Assembly: GCF_900176645.1 (NCBI RefSeq) | Contig: NZ_FXAN01000036.1 | Coordinates: 46,448-110,447, forward strand | Direction of reading: 5' to 3' | Source: Burkholderia singularis | GTDB taxonomy: Bacteria; Pseudomonadota; Gammaproteobacteria; Burkholderiales; Burkholderiaceae | Length of the DNA: 64,000 nucleotides | Part shown: positions 10,461-19,643 of the stretch, in pieces | Layout: each line of letters begins with the position of its first letter | How positions within the stretch are numbered: position 1 is the stretch's first letter | The notes under the pieces: model-generated | Database searches by the model: none | The model's input: only the letters and a program-made list of their open reading frames with translations | Told to the model about the DNA's origin: nothing | Position numbers and translations under genes: made by a program

Positions 10461-11510
10461 TCAGTGGACGGCGGCGCCCGCGCCGTTGGCCGCCGCCACG
10501 AGCCCGGCCGGCATCCAGCCGAGCGCCGGCGCGATGCGGGATGCAACGTCGGTCAGGATCTGCTCGTATTCGTCGAACGCGAGGTCATACGGGAGTTCGA
10601 GCCTCAGTTCGGTCACGCGCGCGAGCACGGGATCGGCGAGCAGCCGTTCGACGATCTCGTCGCACATACCGACCAGATCCGGCGCGAACAGCGTGCGGCT
10701 ATCTCCCTGTGGCGCCAGCGTGCGCGCGACGCGCGCCGCGGCGAAATCACGGTAACGTTGCCGCGAAACGGCTTCGGCGCTATCGAGCGGCACGATGACG
10801 CGCCCGAGCGCGACGCGCGGCGGCGATGCTTCGGCCCAGGTCGACAGGAACAGGTCGAGTTGAGCGGCCTGCGCTGCATGGAAATCGTCGCTGGCTTCGC
10901 CTCGGCAGACGTTGCCGATCAGCAAATGAAAACCGTTGCGCGCCGCCCATTCGGCGGAGCGCAGCGAGCCGCCGCCGTACCACAGACGCCCCGCCAGCCC
11001 CGGCACATGCGGATTCACGCGCGGCCGCTCGCGCCCGGCCGGCGATTCGATCACCGTGTCCGCGTCGCCGAAATAGGCGCCGGCGAGGTTCTCGCGCAGG
11101 CGCAGCAGCCGCGCGTGCGAAAAGTCGATGCGCGCGGCGTCTGCATCGAGCAGGCGATCGCCGAGCAGCGACGCGTACCCGGGCGCGCCCGCGCTCAGCC
11201 CGACGTGCAGGCGGCCCCGCGACAGCGCATCGACGGTCCCGAGATCCTCCGCGAGCCGGAACGGATTCTCGTAACCCATCTGGATCACGGCCGCACCGAG
11301 TGCGATGCGTACCGTGCGCTGCGTCGCAGCGGCAAGAAACGTCGCGGCTGACGACACCGAACGCTCCAAATGCCGCTGGCGGACCCATGCGCTGTCGTAA
11401 CCGAGCGCATCGCCGCGACTGAAAAGCCGCAGCGACTGCTCAAGACCGGCAAGCGGATCGTGGGCCGGATAGTTGCCGGCCGTCAGGAAGCCCAGGTGTG
11501 AAATCGTCAT
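10461..11510 (-). CDS. LLM-class flavin-dependent monooxygenase
   Basis: A 349-residue bacterial-luciferase-like protein (FMNH2-dependent monooxygenase fold): ISHLGFLTAGNYP start, GYDSAWVRQRHLE, TVRIALGAAVIQMGYENPFRLAEDLGTVDALSRGRLHVGLSAG. I placed the start at ATG 11508-11510 (MTISHLGFL) because that is where similarity begins; the frame continues to a TTG at 11531. It is the distal gene of an operon with two binding proteins, a fused ABC transporter, two more LLM enzymes and a GNAT, all on the minus strand. That context suggests oxidation of an imported organosulfur amino acid. The exact substrate cannot be read from sequence. Confidence 0.8.
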   Translation of the reverse strand: MTISHLGFLTAGNYPAHDPLAGLEQSLRLFSRGDALGYDSAWVRQRHLERSVSSAATFLAAATQRTVRIALGAAVIQMGYENPFRLAEDLGTVDALSRGRLHVGLSAGAPGYASLLGDRLLDADAARIDFSHARLLRLRENLAGAYFGDADTVIESPAGRERPRVNPHVPGLAGRLWYGGGSLRSAEWAARNGFHLLIGNVCRGEASDDFHAAQAAQLDLFLSTWAEASPPRVALGRVIVPLDSAEAVSRQRYRDFAAARVARTLAPQGDSRTLFAPDLVGMCDEIVERLLADPVLARVTELRLELPYDLAFDEYEQILTDVASRIAPALGWMPAGLVAAANGAGAAVH

Positions 11511-11544
11511 GACCAGGATCGGAAATAACAAACGGTGCGCCGTG

Positions 11545-12492
11545 TCAGAACGACGGCAGCCCCGGCGGGTTCGTTTCGGACCGCTCGATCGCCTCGGACA
11601 GCAGCCCCCAGCGCACGAGCGCCTGTCTGTACTTACCGTTGCGGATCAGATCGTTGGTCGCAAGCGTCAGCGCATCGGCCAGCCCGCTGCCCCTGCGCGT
11701 CGCGATCGCGACGTCCGCGTTGAGCGGCCAGCCTGCGTTCACGCTGCCGACATTGCGAATCCTGCCCTCTCGCGCCGCCTCGTATGCGAGCGCCGCATTC
11801 GGATTGAGTTCGACATCCGCGCGCCCCGACAGCAACGCGACGCGCGACGCGCCGTCGTCGTCGAAATACAGCAGCGCCAACGGTTTGAGTCCCTGCGCTA
11901 CGTTGCGGCGGTTCCATTCGAGCAGAATCCGCTCCTGGCTGGTGCCCGCGGTGGTGATAATGCGCAAGCCCGCGACATCGCTCGGCCCGGCGATGCGTGT
12001 AACCGGACTCCCGCGCCGGACATAGAAGCCGTGCAAACCGAGCCGGTACGTCGTGAAATCGAATTTTTTCTTGCGCTGCTCCGTCACGCCGACATTCGAG
12101 ATCACCGCGTCGTACTTGCCGGAGGTCAGACCTAGCGGCCAGTCGGCCCATGCAATGGGCACGAGCGCGAGACGCCGGCCCAATGCGTCGGCGACGAGTT
12201 GCGCGTAGTCCGGGTCCGCGCCGACCACCGTTCGCGCGTCGGTCGCATAGGTCGCCACGGGCGGCACGTGCGGGGCGATCGCGACAGTCAGAACGCCATC
12301 GCCGACCCAGCGATAGCCGGTCGCCGCATGGATCGCGGCCGGATCGGGCGCGGCGCGCACACGCCCGGCCTGCCGAGGATCGAGATCGATCGCGATAGCG
12401 GCAGCCCGTGCGGCCAACGGCGGCACGCCGAACAGCGCCGCGCCGGCGGCCGTCATGAGCGCGGCGCGAACAAAAGCTCTTCTATCGTTCAT
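11545..12492 (-). CDS. Amino-acid-type ABC transporter substrate-binding protein (first copy)
   Basis: A 315-residue exported binding protein of the type-3 (TcyJ/TcyK/FliY-like) family. MNDRRAFVRAALMTAAGAAL is a twin-arginine-like or long Sec signal. Mature landmarks are ARTVVGADPDYAQLVADALG, SGKYDAVISNVGVTEQRKKKFDF and ISTY-type TYRLGLHGFYVRRG. It is a clear paralogue of the protein at 16975-17928, with the shared ending SEAIE.S.TNPPGLP. The start ATG 12490-12492 was preferred over upstream codons because it begins the signal peptide. It lies 96 nt downstream of the permease-ATPase gene. Confidence 0.85.
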   Translation of the reverse strand: MNDRRAFVRAALMTAAGAALFGVPPLAARAAAIAIDLDPRQAGRVRAAPDPAAIHAATGYRWVGDGVLTVAIAPHVPPVATYATDARTVVGADPDYAQLVADALGRRLALVPIAWADWPLGLTSGKYDAVISNVGVTEQRKKKFDFTTYRLGLHGFYVRRGSPVTRIAGPSDVAGLRIITTAGTSQERILLEWNRRNVAQGLKPLALLYFDDDGASRVALLSGRADVELNPNAALAYEAAREGRIRNVGSVNAGWPLNADVAIATRRGSGLADALTLATNDLIRNGKYRQALVRWGLLSEAIERSETNPPGLPSF

Positions 12493-12588
12493 TGCAGTAA
12501 TGTCACCGGTATCGGAAAAACACAGCGCAGACGGCCCGCCACGCAACGTCACATCGACTTTCACGCGGCTCGCATCGCACCGTCATCG

Positions 12589-14424
12589 TCAGAGCACCTT
12601 CGACAGAAACGCGCGCGTGCGCGCATGCGCGGGCGCATCGAGCACCTGCGCGGGAGGGCCGGCCTCGATGATCCTGCCCTGCTCCATGAACAACACCGTA
12701 TCGGCCACCTCACGTGCAAAGCCGATCTCGTGCGTGACGATGATGAGCGTCGTGCCTGAGCGCGCGAGTTCCTTGATGACGTCAAGGACTTCATTGACCA
12801 GTTCGGGATCGAGCGCAGACGTCGGCTCGTCGAACAGCAGTACTTTCGGTTTCAACGCGAGCGCGCGGGCAATCGCAACGCGCTGTTGCTGGCCGCCCGA
12901 AAGCTGGCGCGGATACGCATGCGCCTTCGCCGCCAAACCGACGCGCGCGAGCAACTCGTGCGCGAGTCGCAGCGCGTCGGCACGCGTCGCGCGGCCCAGC
13001 GCAACCGGTGCTTCGACGAGATTCTCCAGCACGCTCAGATGGGCAAACAGGTTGAAGTTCTGAAACACCATGCCGACGTCGATCCGACGGCGCAGCACGT
13101 CCCGTTCCTTCAGCTCATACAGCGTGTTGCCGTCGCGGCGGTAACCGACGAGTTCGCCATCGATGTCGATGAACCCGCCGTCGACGCGCTCGAGATGGTT
13201 GATCGTGCGCAGCAGCGTCGATTTGCCTGAGCCGGACTGCCCGAGAATCACCGTCACGCTGCCGGCCGGCGCGACAAACGACACGTCGTCCAACACCTTA
13301 TGCTGTCCGAAGCTTTTCGATACGCGATGCAGCGACACTTCGCCGCCCCGCCGCTCGCTGACCCAAGCGCGCGCGGCACGCACAGCCGGCATGGATGCGA
13401 CAGGCTTCCTGCTCGAACCGCCGCCATCAGGTTGGGCGCGCGCCGGATCATTCGCGGCCGCGCGCCGGCCCGGCCACGCACGGATCACGCCCGCGATCCA
13501 TGCATCGAGTGGCGAGCGCGCCGGATTGCGCACCGCGCCGCGCGCATAGCGGCGCTCGACTCTCGCCTGAATCACGGAAAGTACGGTCAGGATAATCAGA
13601 TACCAGACCGTTGCGACCATCAGCAGCGGAATCACCTCGAGATTGCGCCGGTAGATCACCTGCACGGTATAGAACAGCTCCGGCATCGCAAGCACATAAA
13701 CCATCGACGTACCCTTGGCGAGCAGGATCAAATCGTTGAACGCCACGGGCAGGAACGCTCGCATCGCCTGAGGCAGTACGATGCGCGTGGCCTGCCGTGC
13801 GCGCGGCAAACCGAGCGCGGCGGCCGCTTCAAGCTGTCCATGATCGACCGACAGGATCGCGCCACGCACGCCCTCCGCCGTAAATGCCGCATGGCTGAGC
13901 GTAAGACCCAGCACCGCCGCGCAAAACGGGCTGATCAGATCGGTTGTCGCGACCTCGGCAAGCACGATGCTCGTGAACGGCACGCCCAGCCGCACGTGAT
14001 CGTACAGATAGCCGAGATTGTTGAGGATCAGCAGCAGCACGACGAGCGGAATCGAGCGGAACACCCAGATATACGTCCATGCGCATGCGGATAACAACCG
14101 CGAGCCGGACACGCGCGCCAGCGCGAGCGGCACACCGAGCGCGAGCCCCAACACCGCACCGAGCGCCGTCAACAACAGCGTGCGCGCGAGTCCGGAAAGT
14201 ACCGGCTCGGACACGAACCATTCGGCAAATACAGGCCAGCCCCACTGCGGATTGCTGAGCACCGAGTTCAGCGCCAACGCGATCAAAACGAGTGCAAGCA
14301 CGGTGCCGGCCGCACGCGCCCGGTAGCGCGCCGGCACGATCCTGAAATACGATGCGTCGTCTCGCGCCTGAGGTGGGCTCGATGCCGGCAGCGCGCCGCC
14401 GACTGCGTGCGTGATGTCGCTCAT
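12589..14424 (-). CDS. Fused amino-acid ABC transporter permease and ATPase
   Basis: One 611-residue chain joins a HisM-type permease and a GlnQ-type ATPase, which are normally separate genes. Residues 40-290 are membrane segments with the EAA loop GQLEAAAALGLPRAR (196-210). A disordered linker rich in Ala, Arg and Pro spans roughly 300-360. The ATPase has Walker A GQSGSGKST (395-403), signature LSGGQQQRVAIARAL (508-522) and Walker B VLLFDEP (528-534). Start ATG 14422-14424 (MSDITHAVGG). With the two binding proteins in the same operon it should form an importer for a polar or S-substituted amino acid, by analogy with TcyJKLMN. Confidence 0.9.
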   Translation of the reverse strand: MSDITHAVGGALPASSPPQARDDASYFRIVPARYRARAAGTVLALVLIALALNSVLSNPQWGWPVFAEWFVSEPVLSGLARTLLLTALGAVLGLALGVPLALARVSGSRLLSACAWTYIWVFRSIPLVVLLLILNNLGYLYDHVRLGVPFTSIVLAEVATTDLISPFCAAVLGLTLSHAAFTAEGVRGAILSVDHGQLEAAAALGLPRARQATRIVLPQAMRAFLPVAFNDLILLAKGTSMVYVLAMPELFYTVQVIYRRNLEVIPLLMVATVWYLIILTVLSVIQARVERRYARGAVRNPARSPLDAWIAGVIRAWPGRRAAANDPARAQPDGGGSSRKPVASMPAVRAARAWVSERRGGEVSLHRVSKSFGQHKVLDDVSFVAPAGSVTVILGQSGSGKSTLLRTINHLERVDGGFIDIDGELVGYRRDGNTLYELKERDVLRRRIDVGMVFQNFNLFAHLSVLENLVEAPVALGRATRADALRLAHELLARVGLAAKAHAYPRQLSGGQQQRVAIARALALKPKVLLFDEPTSALDPELVNEVLDVIKELARSGTTLIIVTHEIGFAREVADTVLFMEQGRIIEAGPPAQVLDAPAHARTRAFLSKVL

Positions 14425-14551
14425 GGTCGTCTTTCCTTCGGAGAACGATCGATGCCGCATGCGGCATGAGTGAGGCAATTGAAGGCGCGCCGCACCGCCG
14501 AGTTCGCGCAGCGGGTACGGCCAAGCGCCACGCCTGCTCGCTTGGCCGCCG

Positions 14552-15874
14552 TCATGCGTCGACGGGCGCCGCATAGCGGCTTTCCTTGCGCGGCAAACCG
14601 AGATGGTCACGCAGCGTGCGCCCGGCAAGCGAGCGCCGGTAGCGTCCACGCGCCTCAAGCGCGGGAAGCACGAGTTCGACGAAATCGTCGAGCCCTTGCG
14701 CCTGCACCGGGAAGCCGAGGATAAAACCATCGCACGCGCCCGCGTCGACCCAGCGGATCAACTCATCGGCAACTTCGTCGCCGGAGCCGATAAAGTGCGG
14801 CCGTGGCGTCGCGACAGCAAACGCGGTCTCGCGCAGCGTGAGCCCCTTGTCGCGCGCGTCGGCCTTGATCCGGTCGGTGGTCGAGCGAAAGCTGTTGCGG
14901 CCGATCTCTCCCAACTCGGGAAACGGCCCGTCGAGCGGATACTGGGTGAAATCGTGATGATCGAAGTAGCGGCCGAGATAGGCGAGCGCGTCGTCGACAG
15001 TCAGCAAATCGCGGATCGCGCGGTATTTTTCTTCCGCTTCCTCGGCGGTACGCCCAACGATCGGCCCGATTCCAGGAAAGATCTTCAAGTCGCCGATGCT
15101 GCGCCCATGCTCGATCGCACTGCGCCTCACGCGCCGCGCGAACGCCAGCGCCTCGTCCACCGAAGCCGTATGCGTAAACACGGCATCCGCGTATTTGCTG
15201 GCGAAACTGATCCCCGCATCCGACGCGCCCGCCTGAAAGATCACCGGCTGCCCCTGCGGTGAGCGCTGGATATTGAGCGGCCCGGCCACCTGGAAAAACC
15301 TGCCGCGATGATCAAGCGTATGCAGTTTGTCACGATCGAAGAAACGCCCGCTCTGGCGATCGCGCACGAATGCATCGTCATCCCAACTATCCCATAGCCC
15401 CTGAACGACTTCCAGATACTCGTCCGCGATCTCGTAGCGTAGATCGTGCTCGGGATGCGTTTTACCGAAATTCTTCGCGGTGCCCTCGAGCGGTGTCGTG
15501 ACGACATTCCAGCCCGCGCGGCCACCGCTGAGCAAGTCAAGCGACGCAAATTGCCGCGCAACCGTAAACGGCTCGCTGTACGAAGTCGACACCGTGCCCG
15601 CCAGCCCGATCCTCGACGTCGCGAGCGCAAGCGCCGACAGCAGCGAAATCGGCTCGAAGCGATTCAGGAAGTGCGGTATCGATTTGTCGTTGATGTAGAG
15701 GCCGTCGGCGACAAACGCGAACACAAAGCCGTTTTCCTCCGCCTTGCGCGTGATCCGCACGATGAAATCGAGATTGACGCTCGCATCCGGCGGATTGCTC
15801 GGATGCCGCCACGCGTGCATATGGCCGCCTGCGCCATGCAGCATGATGCCGAACGGAATGGGGGGTTGGGTCAT
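14552..15874 (-). CDS. NtaA/SnaA/DszA-family FMNH2-dependent monooxygenase (CmoJ-like)
   Basis: A 440-residue luciferase-like monooxygenase of the nitrilotriacetate/dibenzothiophene monooxygenase family. Landmarks are [20 protein letters not shown] at the start, [38 protein letters not shown] and [14 protein letters not shown]. Start ATG 15872-15874 (MTQPPIPFG). In Bacillus the ytmI locus pairs such an enzyme (CmoJ) with an MsnO8-type partner (CmoO), a Tcy transporter and a GNAT (SnaA) for breakdown of S-modified cysteines. The same set is present here, so I infer oxidative C-S bond cleavage of an N-acetylated S-alkyl-cysteine. Confidence 0.85.
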   Translation of the reverse strand: MTQPPIPFGIMLHGAGGHMHAWRHPSNPPDASVNLDFIVRITRKAEENGFVFAFVADGLYINDKSIPHFLNRFEPISLLSALALATSRIGLAGTVSTSYSEPFTVARQFASLDLLSGGRAGWNVVTTPLEGTAKNFGKTHPEHDLRYEIADEYLEVVQGLWDSWDDDAFVRDRQSGRFFDRDKLHTLDHRGRFFQVAGPLNIQRSPQGQPVIFQAGASDAGISFASKYADAVFTHTASVDEALAFARRVRRSAIEHGRSIGDLKIFPGIGPIVGRTAEEAEEKYRAIRDLLTVDDALAYLGRYFDHHDFTQYPLDGPFPELGEIGRNSFRSTTDRIKADARDKGLTLRETAFAVATPRPHFIGSGDEVADELIRWVDAGACDGFILGFPVQAQGLDDFVELVLPALEARGRYRRSLAGRTLRDHLGLPRKESRYAAPVDA

Positions 15875-15931
15875 GTCTGGGCTCGCTGTCGAAATCGAGG
15901 GGAACACGCACGCCTCGTGAGGCGCGTGCGA

Positions 15932-16939
15932 TCATGGCCAGGTCTGTACCGGGCGCCGTTCGCGCGCCAGCAGTTCGACCGATGCGAGTCGCGCCGGATA
16001 GTGCGTGACGGGCGAATCGACGACGAACTCATCGACGCCATAGCGGCGGCTCAACGCGTCGAACTCGCGATGCACGTCATCGGGCGTGCCGGCGATTACG
16101 TGCGGGCAAAGCTCGTCGATCCGGTAATCGGTTGCGCCGCTCTGCCGCGCGAATTCGGCAGCGGCCTGGGCGCTGCCGAGATTGAAGCTTTGGCCGCCCG
16201 CGAGCTTCAACTTGAAAATCCGGAGCGTACCGATCAGCGCTTCGGCGTCGCGCTTGGTCGACGCGGCAACTGCATAGAGTGCGAGCAGCGGCGCGCGGCC
16301 CGTCGCGCTGCGATATGCGTCGAGCGAACGCTCGACGTTCGACTCGTCGCCATTGAAATGCCCGGCATAGCAAAACTGCCAGCCGAGCCGCGCGGCAAGC
16401 GCCGCGCTTTGTGCCGAACCGCCGAGCAGAATCCGTTCGGGCTGCTCAGGCGGCACGGGCAGCGCGACCGCGCCGGCCAGCGGATGATCCTCGCTGACGC
16501 CCCAATCGAGAAACGCGTCGAGTTCGGCGAGTTGCTCGTCAAACACGGCCTTGCGAGGCTTGCCGTGCAGCGCCTGCAGCGCGCGCGTCGTCAACGGCAG
16601 CCCGCCCGGCGCTTTACCCACACCAAGATCGACACGTCCCGGCGCGAGCGACGCGAGCAGCCTGAACGTCTCGGCCACTTTAAAAGGACTGTAATGCTGC
16701 AGCATTACACCCCCCGCCCCCACACGGATCGTCGACGTACTCGCAAGTATGTGCGACACGACGATCTCCGGCGCCGTGCTCGCGAGGCCCGGCGCGCCAT
16801 GATGCTCCGCCACCCAGAAACGGCGGTAGCCGAGCGCTTCGGCGCGTTGCGCAAGCGCGACCGTGAAGCGCAGCGCGTCGGCCGCCGTTGCGCCCTCGGC
16901 AATCGGACTCTTGTCCAGCAACGATAAGGAATAGGCCAT
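15932..16939 (-). CDS. MsnO8-family luciferase-like monooxygenase (CmoO-like)
   Basis: A 335-residue LLM oxidoreductase of the MsnO8/YtmO group. MAYSLSLLDKSPIAEG start, RFWVAEHHGAPGLASTAPE, VGAGGVMLQHYSPFKVAE and PGRVDLGVGKAPGG are characteristic. It sits 57 nt upstream of the NtaA-type gene and 35 nt downstream of the second binding protein, inside the putative organosulfur operon. The partner flavin reductase is not in the operon and would have to be supplied from elsewhere. Confidence 0.85.
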   Translation of the reverse strand: MAYSLSLLDKSPIAEGATAADALRFTVALAQRAEALGYRRFWVAEHHGAPGLASTAPEIVVSHILASTSTIRVGAGGVMLQHYSPFKVAETFRLLASLAPGRVDLGVGKAPGGLPLTTRALQALHGKPRKAVFDEQLAELDAFLDWGVSEDHPLAGAVALPVPPEQPERILLGGSAQSAALAARLGWQFCYAGHFNGDESNVERSLDAYRSATGRAPLLALYAVAASTKRDAEALIGTLRIFKLKLAGGQSFNLGSAQAAAEFARQSGATDYRIDELCPHVIAGTPDDVHREFDALSRRYGVDEFVVDSPVTHYPARLASVELLARERRPVQTWP

Positions 16940-16974
16940 GGCGGATGCGGATCGCGGTTGACGGTTGGCGGGGC

Positions 16975-17928
16975 CTACAGTTTCGGCAGACCCGGCGGAT
17001 TGGTCCGCGACACCTCGATCGCCTCCGAGCCGAGATTCCAGCGATCGAGCACGCGCCGGTACGTACCGTTCTTGATCAGATCGTTGATGGCAAGCGTGAT
17101 CGGCTCGGCAAGACCGCTGCCCCTGCGCGTCGTGACCGCAATGTCGGCCGTGCGCGGCCAGCCGCCGCTCACAGTGCCCGCCAGCCGCTTGTCGTGTTGC
17201 TGCGCGGCCTGATACGACAGCACCGAGTTCACGCTGAAGATCGCGTCGGCGCGGCCCGATTGCAGCGCGACGGTCTTCACCGCATCATCGTCGTAATATT
17301 GGACGGCGACGGGTTTCAGGCCATGCGCAACGTTTTCGCGATCCCATTCGAGCAGGATTTTTTCCTGGTTGGTTGCGGCATCGGTGATCACGCGCAGGCC
17401 GGCTATGTCCTTCGGCTCCCTGATCGACGTGATCTTGCTATCCGACTTCACGTAAAAGCCGACCAGATCTTGCCGATACGTCGAAAAATCGAACTTCGTC
17501 TTGCGCTCCTCGGTCACGGTCACGTTCGACAGCACCGCATCGACGCGCCCCGATTGCAACGCAAGCGGCCAGTCCGGCCAAGCCAGCGGCACAATCTTCA
17601 GCTTGCGGCCGAGCGCATCGGCCAGCAGTTGCGCAAAGTCCGCATCGAAGCCGACGACCGTTCGCGCATCGGTCGCATATGCGCTGATGGGCGGCTGGGC
17701 CGGCGCAATGCCAACGCTCAGCGTGCCCGGTGTAACGAACTTGAAGCTCGGCGGTACCGCGCGGATCACGGCTTCGTCGCGCCCGCCTCGAATGCGGCCG
17801 GGCTGCTCGGGGCTCAGATCAAATGTGACGGCCGACGCAGCCATGCTGAGGCCGAGCAGCCCTGCCGCGACTGCGCGCACGATGCGTCCTTTGAACTTCA
17901 TGGTCGAGCAGGCGTTTTGCAATTTCAT
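16975..17928 (-). CDS. Amino-acid-type ABC transporter substrate-binding protein (second copy)
   Basis: A 317-residue exported binding protein: signal peptide with VRAVAAGLLGLSMAASA, then DARTVVGFDADFAQLLADALG, SGRVDAVLSNVTVTEERKTKFDFSTYRQDLVGF and the ending SEAIEVSRTNPPGLPKL. It is paralogous to the protein at 11545-12492 over its whole length, so the operon has two receptors for one fused transporter and may handle related ligands. I kept the ATG at 17928; ATG 17901 (MKFKGR) is an alternative that also leaves a complete signal peptide. Confidence 0.85.
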   Translation of the reverse strand: MKLQNACSTMKFKGRIVRAVAAGLLGLSMAASAVTFDLSPEQPGRIRGGRDEAVIRAVPPSFKFVTPGTLSVGIAPAQPPISAYATDARTVVGFDADFAQLLADALGRKLKIVPLAWPDWPLALQSGRVDAVLSNVTVTEERKTKFDFSTYRQDLVGFYVKSDSKITSIREPKDIAGLRVITDAATNQEKILLEWDRENVAHGLKPVAVQYYDDDAVKTVALQSGRADAIFSVNSVLSYQAAQQHDKRLAGTVSGGWPRTADIAVTTRRGSGLAEPITLAINDLIKNGTYRRVLDRWNLGSEAIEVSRTNPPGLPKL

Positions 17929-18033
17929 GGGCGATCCCAGGCTGATTCAAGTCTTTCGCCGTTCTCGGCGCAAACAAGTTGGACGGGCAACAACATTCTC
18001 AGAACTACACCGGCACATCCGCTCGCCGTCGCG

Positions 18034-18588
18034 TCACGACACCGGCGGCTCGGCCGGCACGCGCGCACGCAGATCATCGAGCGTGCTCACGCGCCCCGGC
18101 TCGATCAGATCCTTGCCGAACGGCAAATGCACATAGATTTCCGGATCGACCGCACGGTCGAATAACGCTTCGTAACCCGAATCGAGATATAGCGCCCATG
18201 CCTCGGGCTGCCGAAAACCCGTCGTCAAGTAGGCGCGCCGGTACCCCTGCTGCACGGCGCGCGTCTCGAGCGCCTGAACGACGCGCCGTGCAAGCCCTTG
18301 CCGGCGAAGATCGCCGCGCGTCCAGATCCGCTTGAGTTCGGCCGTATGCGCGTCGTAACGCTTGAACGCCCCGCCGCCGATCGTCTCGCCACCGCGCAGC
18401 AGCAGGACGAACGCACCATCGGGCGGCGCGAATAGCTCCGCCGGATAGCGCGCAAGCTCCTCTTGCGCCGACGCGTGACTATCGACACGGTAGGTGCGGT
18501 AGCGTGTCGTGTATTCGTCGATCAATGCATCGATCAGCGGTTTCGCGCGCGCATCGTGCGGCACGGTATCGATAATGATGTCGGTCAT
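18034..18588 (-). CDS. GNAT-family N-acetyltransferase (SnaA/YtmI-like by context)
   Basis: A 184-residue GNAT. The acetyl-CoA binding motif appears as KRIWTRGDLRRQGLARRVVQALE, followed by GYRRAYLTTGFRQPEAWALY and GYEALFD. Start ATG 18586-18588 (MTDIIIDTVPHDARAKP). It is the first gene of the seven-gene minus-strand organosulfur operon, 105 nt before the second binding protein. In the Bacillus ytm locus the corresponding enzyme N-acetylates S-substituted cysteines before oxidation; that role here is inference from context. Confidence 0.8.
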   Translation of the reverse strand: MTDIIIDTVPHDARAKPLIDALIDEYTTRYRTYRVDSHASAQEELARYPAELFAPPDGAFVLLLRGGETIGGGAFKRYDAHTAELKRIWTRGDLRRQGLARRVVQALETRAVQQGYRRAYLTTGFRQPEAWALYLDSGYEALFDRAVDPEIYVHLPFGKDLIEPGRVSTLDDLRARVPAEPPVS

Positions 18589-19643
18589 GGCGATATCATC
18601 GAAGGCAACCGGAGCGCACCGCCGGTGTGCGGACGCGCTGGCACGGCACGCCGGTGGGTCTATCGAGCGCGAGACGGCGTGATGGCGCGCCGTCAACCAC
18701 ACCACATTAGCGGCTGAGCGCGAAAAGGCTAACCAAGCAATTTCGATAACGATATCGACCGCGGCGTAGCAAGGATTTTCGACAATCGACGCCGTGCGGG
18801 CGGCACAGGGCGCATGGAGAACCGGCACGCGCCAGACGCGCCGGCATTCGCACGAGTAGCTTGCTCGTAAGTCTCACGAAATGCCGGCAGAACCCATTTG
18901 AATGACGAAGCTATCGTCAAAGCATGACGCAGGCAGCAACGCTCATCGACAAGTCGCGCCCATCGATATGAATGAAGTGCGCCGCCCTTCGATTTTTCGG
19001 CACATCCGCATATTGCAGTCACCCAAAAAAAGCAATCTGCGACTATCGACCGCCATCGAATATCGACCCCGCCATCATCTGGCCGCCTGTTTAATCGCCA
19101 TAGAATCGACAAAATCAGTTCAGCATCACCACACCACCATCGGCTTCCGCCATTCAATCACCAAACCTCTGCCCGACAGTCACCCAGTGCGATTCAGCCA
19201 CCTCAATCGCGACAATTTCTTAAATTTTCAGAAAATTTCGGCAATTAAAATAATCCGTGAAATTAATTTTCTCGCAAAAAAATAATTCCCGGAAATCAGC
19301 CACCACACCTTGCCATATACCCCGATATCCATCCCGCGCCACGGAATTTGATTACATGACGATTATTCCATATATAAATATTCATTAAAATTAAATGTAT
19401 TTTTATTTCTTTAAATTAAACATTGAAATATTCCTATAATGTTTGTAAATTTATCGTAAGATTCGGTCAGAACATCCCGTAGCCACCCAAATGGGATTTC
19501 TCCCGCATTTAGCGGATGAGTCATTTTCGTTCCGGTCCCCGGCGCAATACAGCACCGCTCGGCCCGGCGACGCTGCATATCCCGAAATGGCGTATCCGAT
19601 TGCAGTTGTTTAGCACAACTTTATAACTCGATTCAGGACGATC
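18589..19643. other. 1-kb AT-rich divergent intergenic region
   Basis: No credible gene is seen in either strand. The part from about 19180 to 19480 is strikingly AT-rich, with long runs of A, T and TTAAA, in contrast to the GC-rich genes on both sides. It should hold the promoters of the minus-strand organosulfur operon and of the plus-strand gene at 19644, and may contain acquired DNA. Confidence 0.5.

Noticed and set aside
18729..19157. 142-codon minus-strand frame in the AT-rich leader
   Set aside because: No ribosome site, no recognisable motif, and it spans compositional changes, so I treat the region as non-coding.
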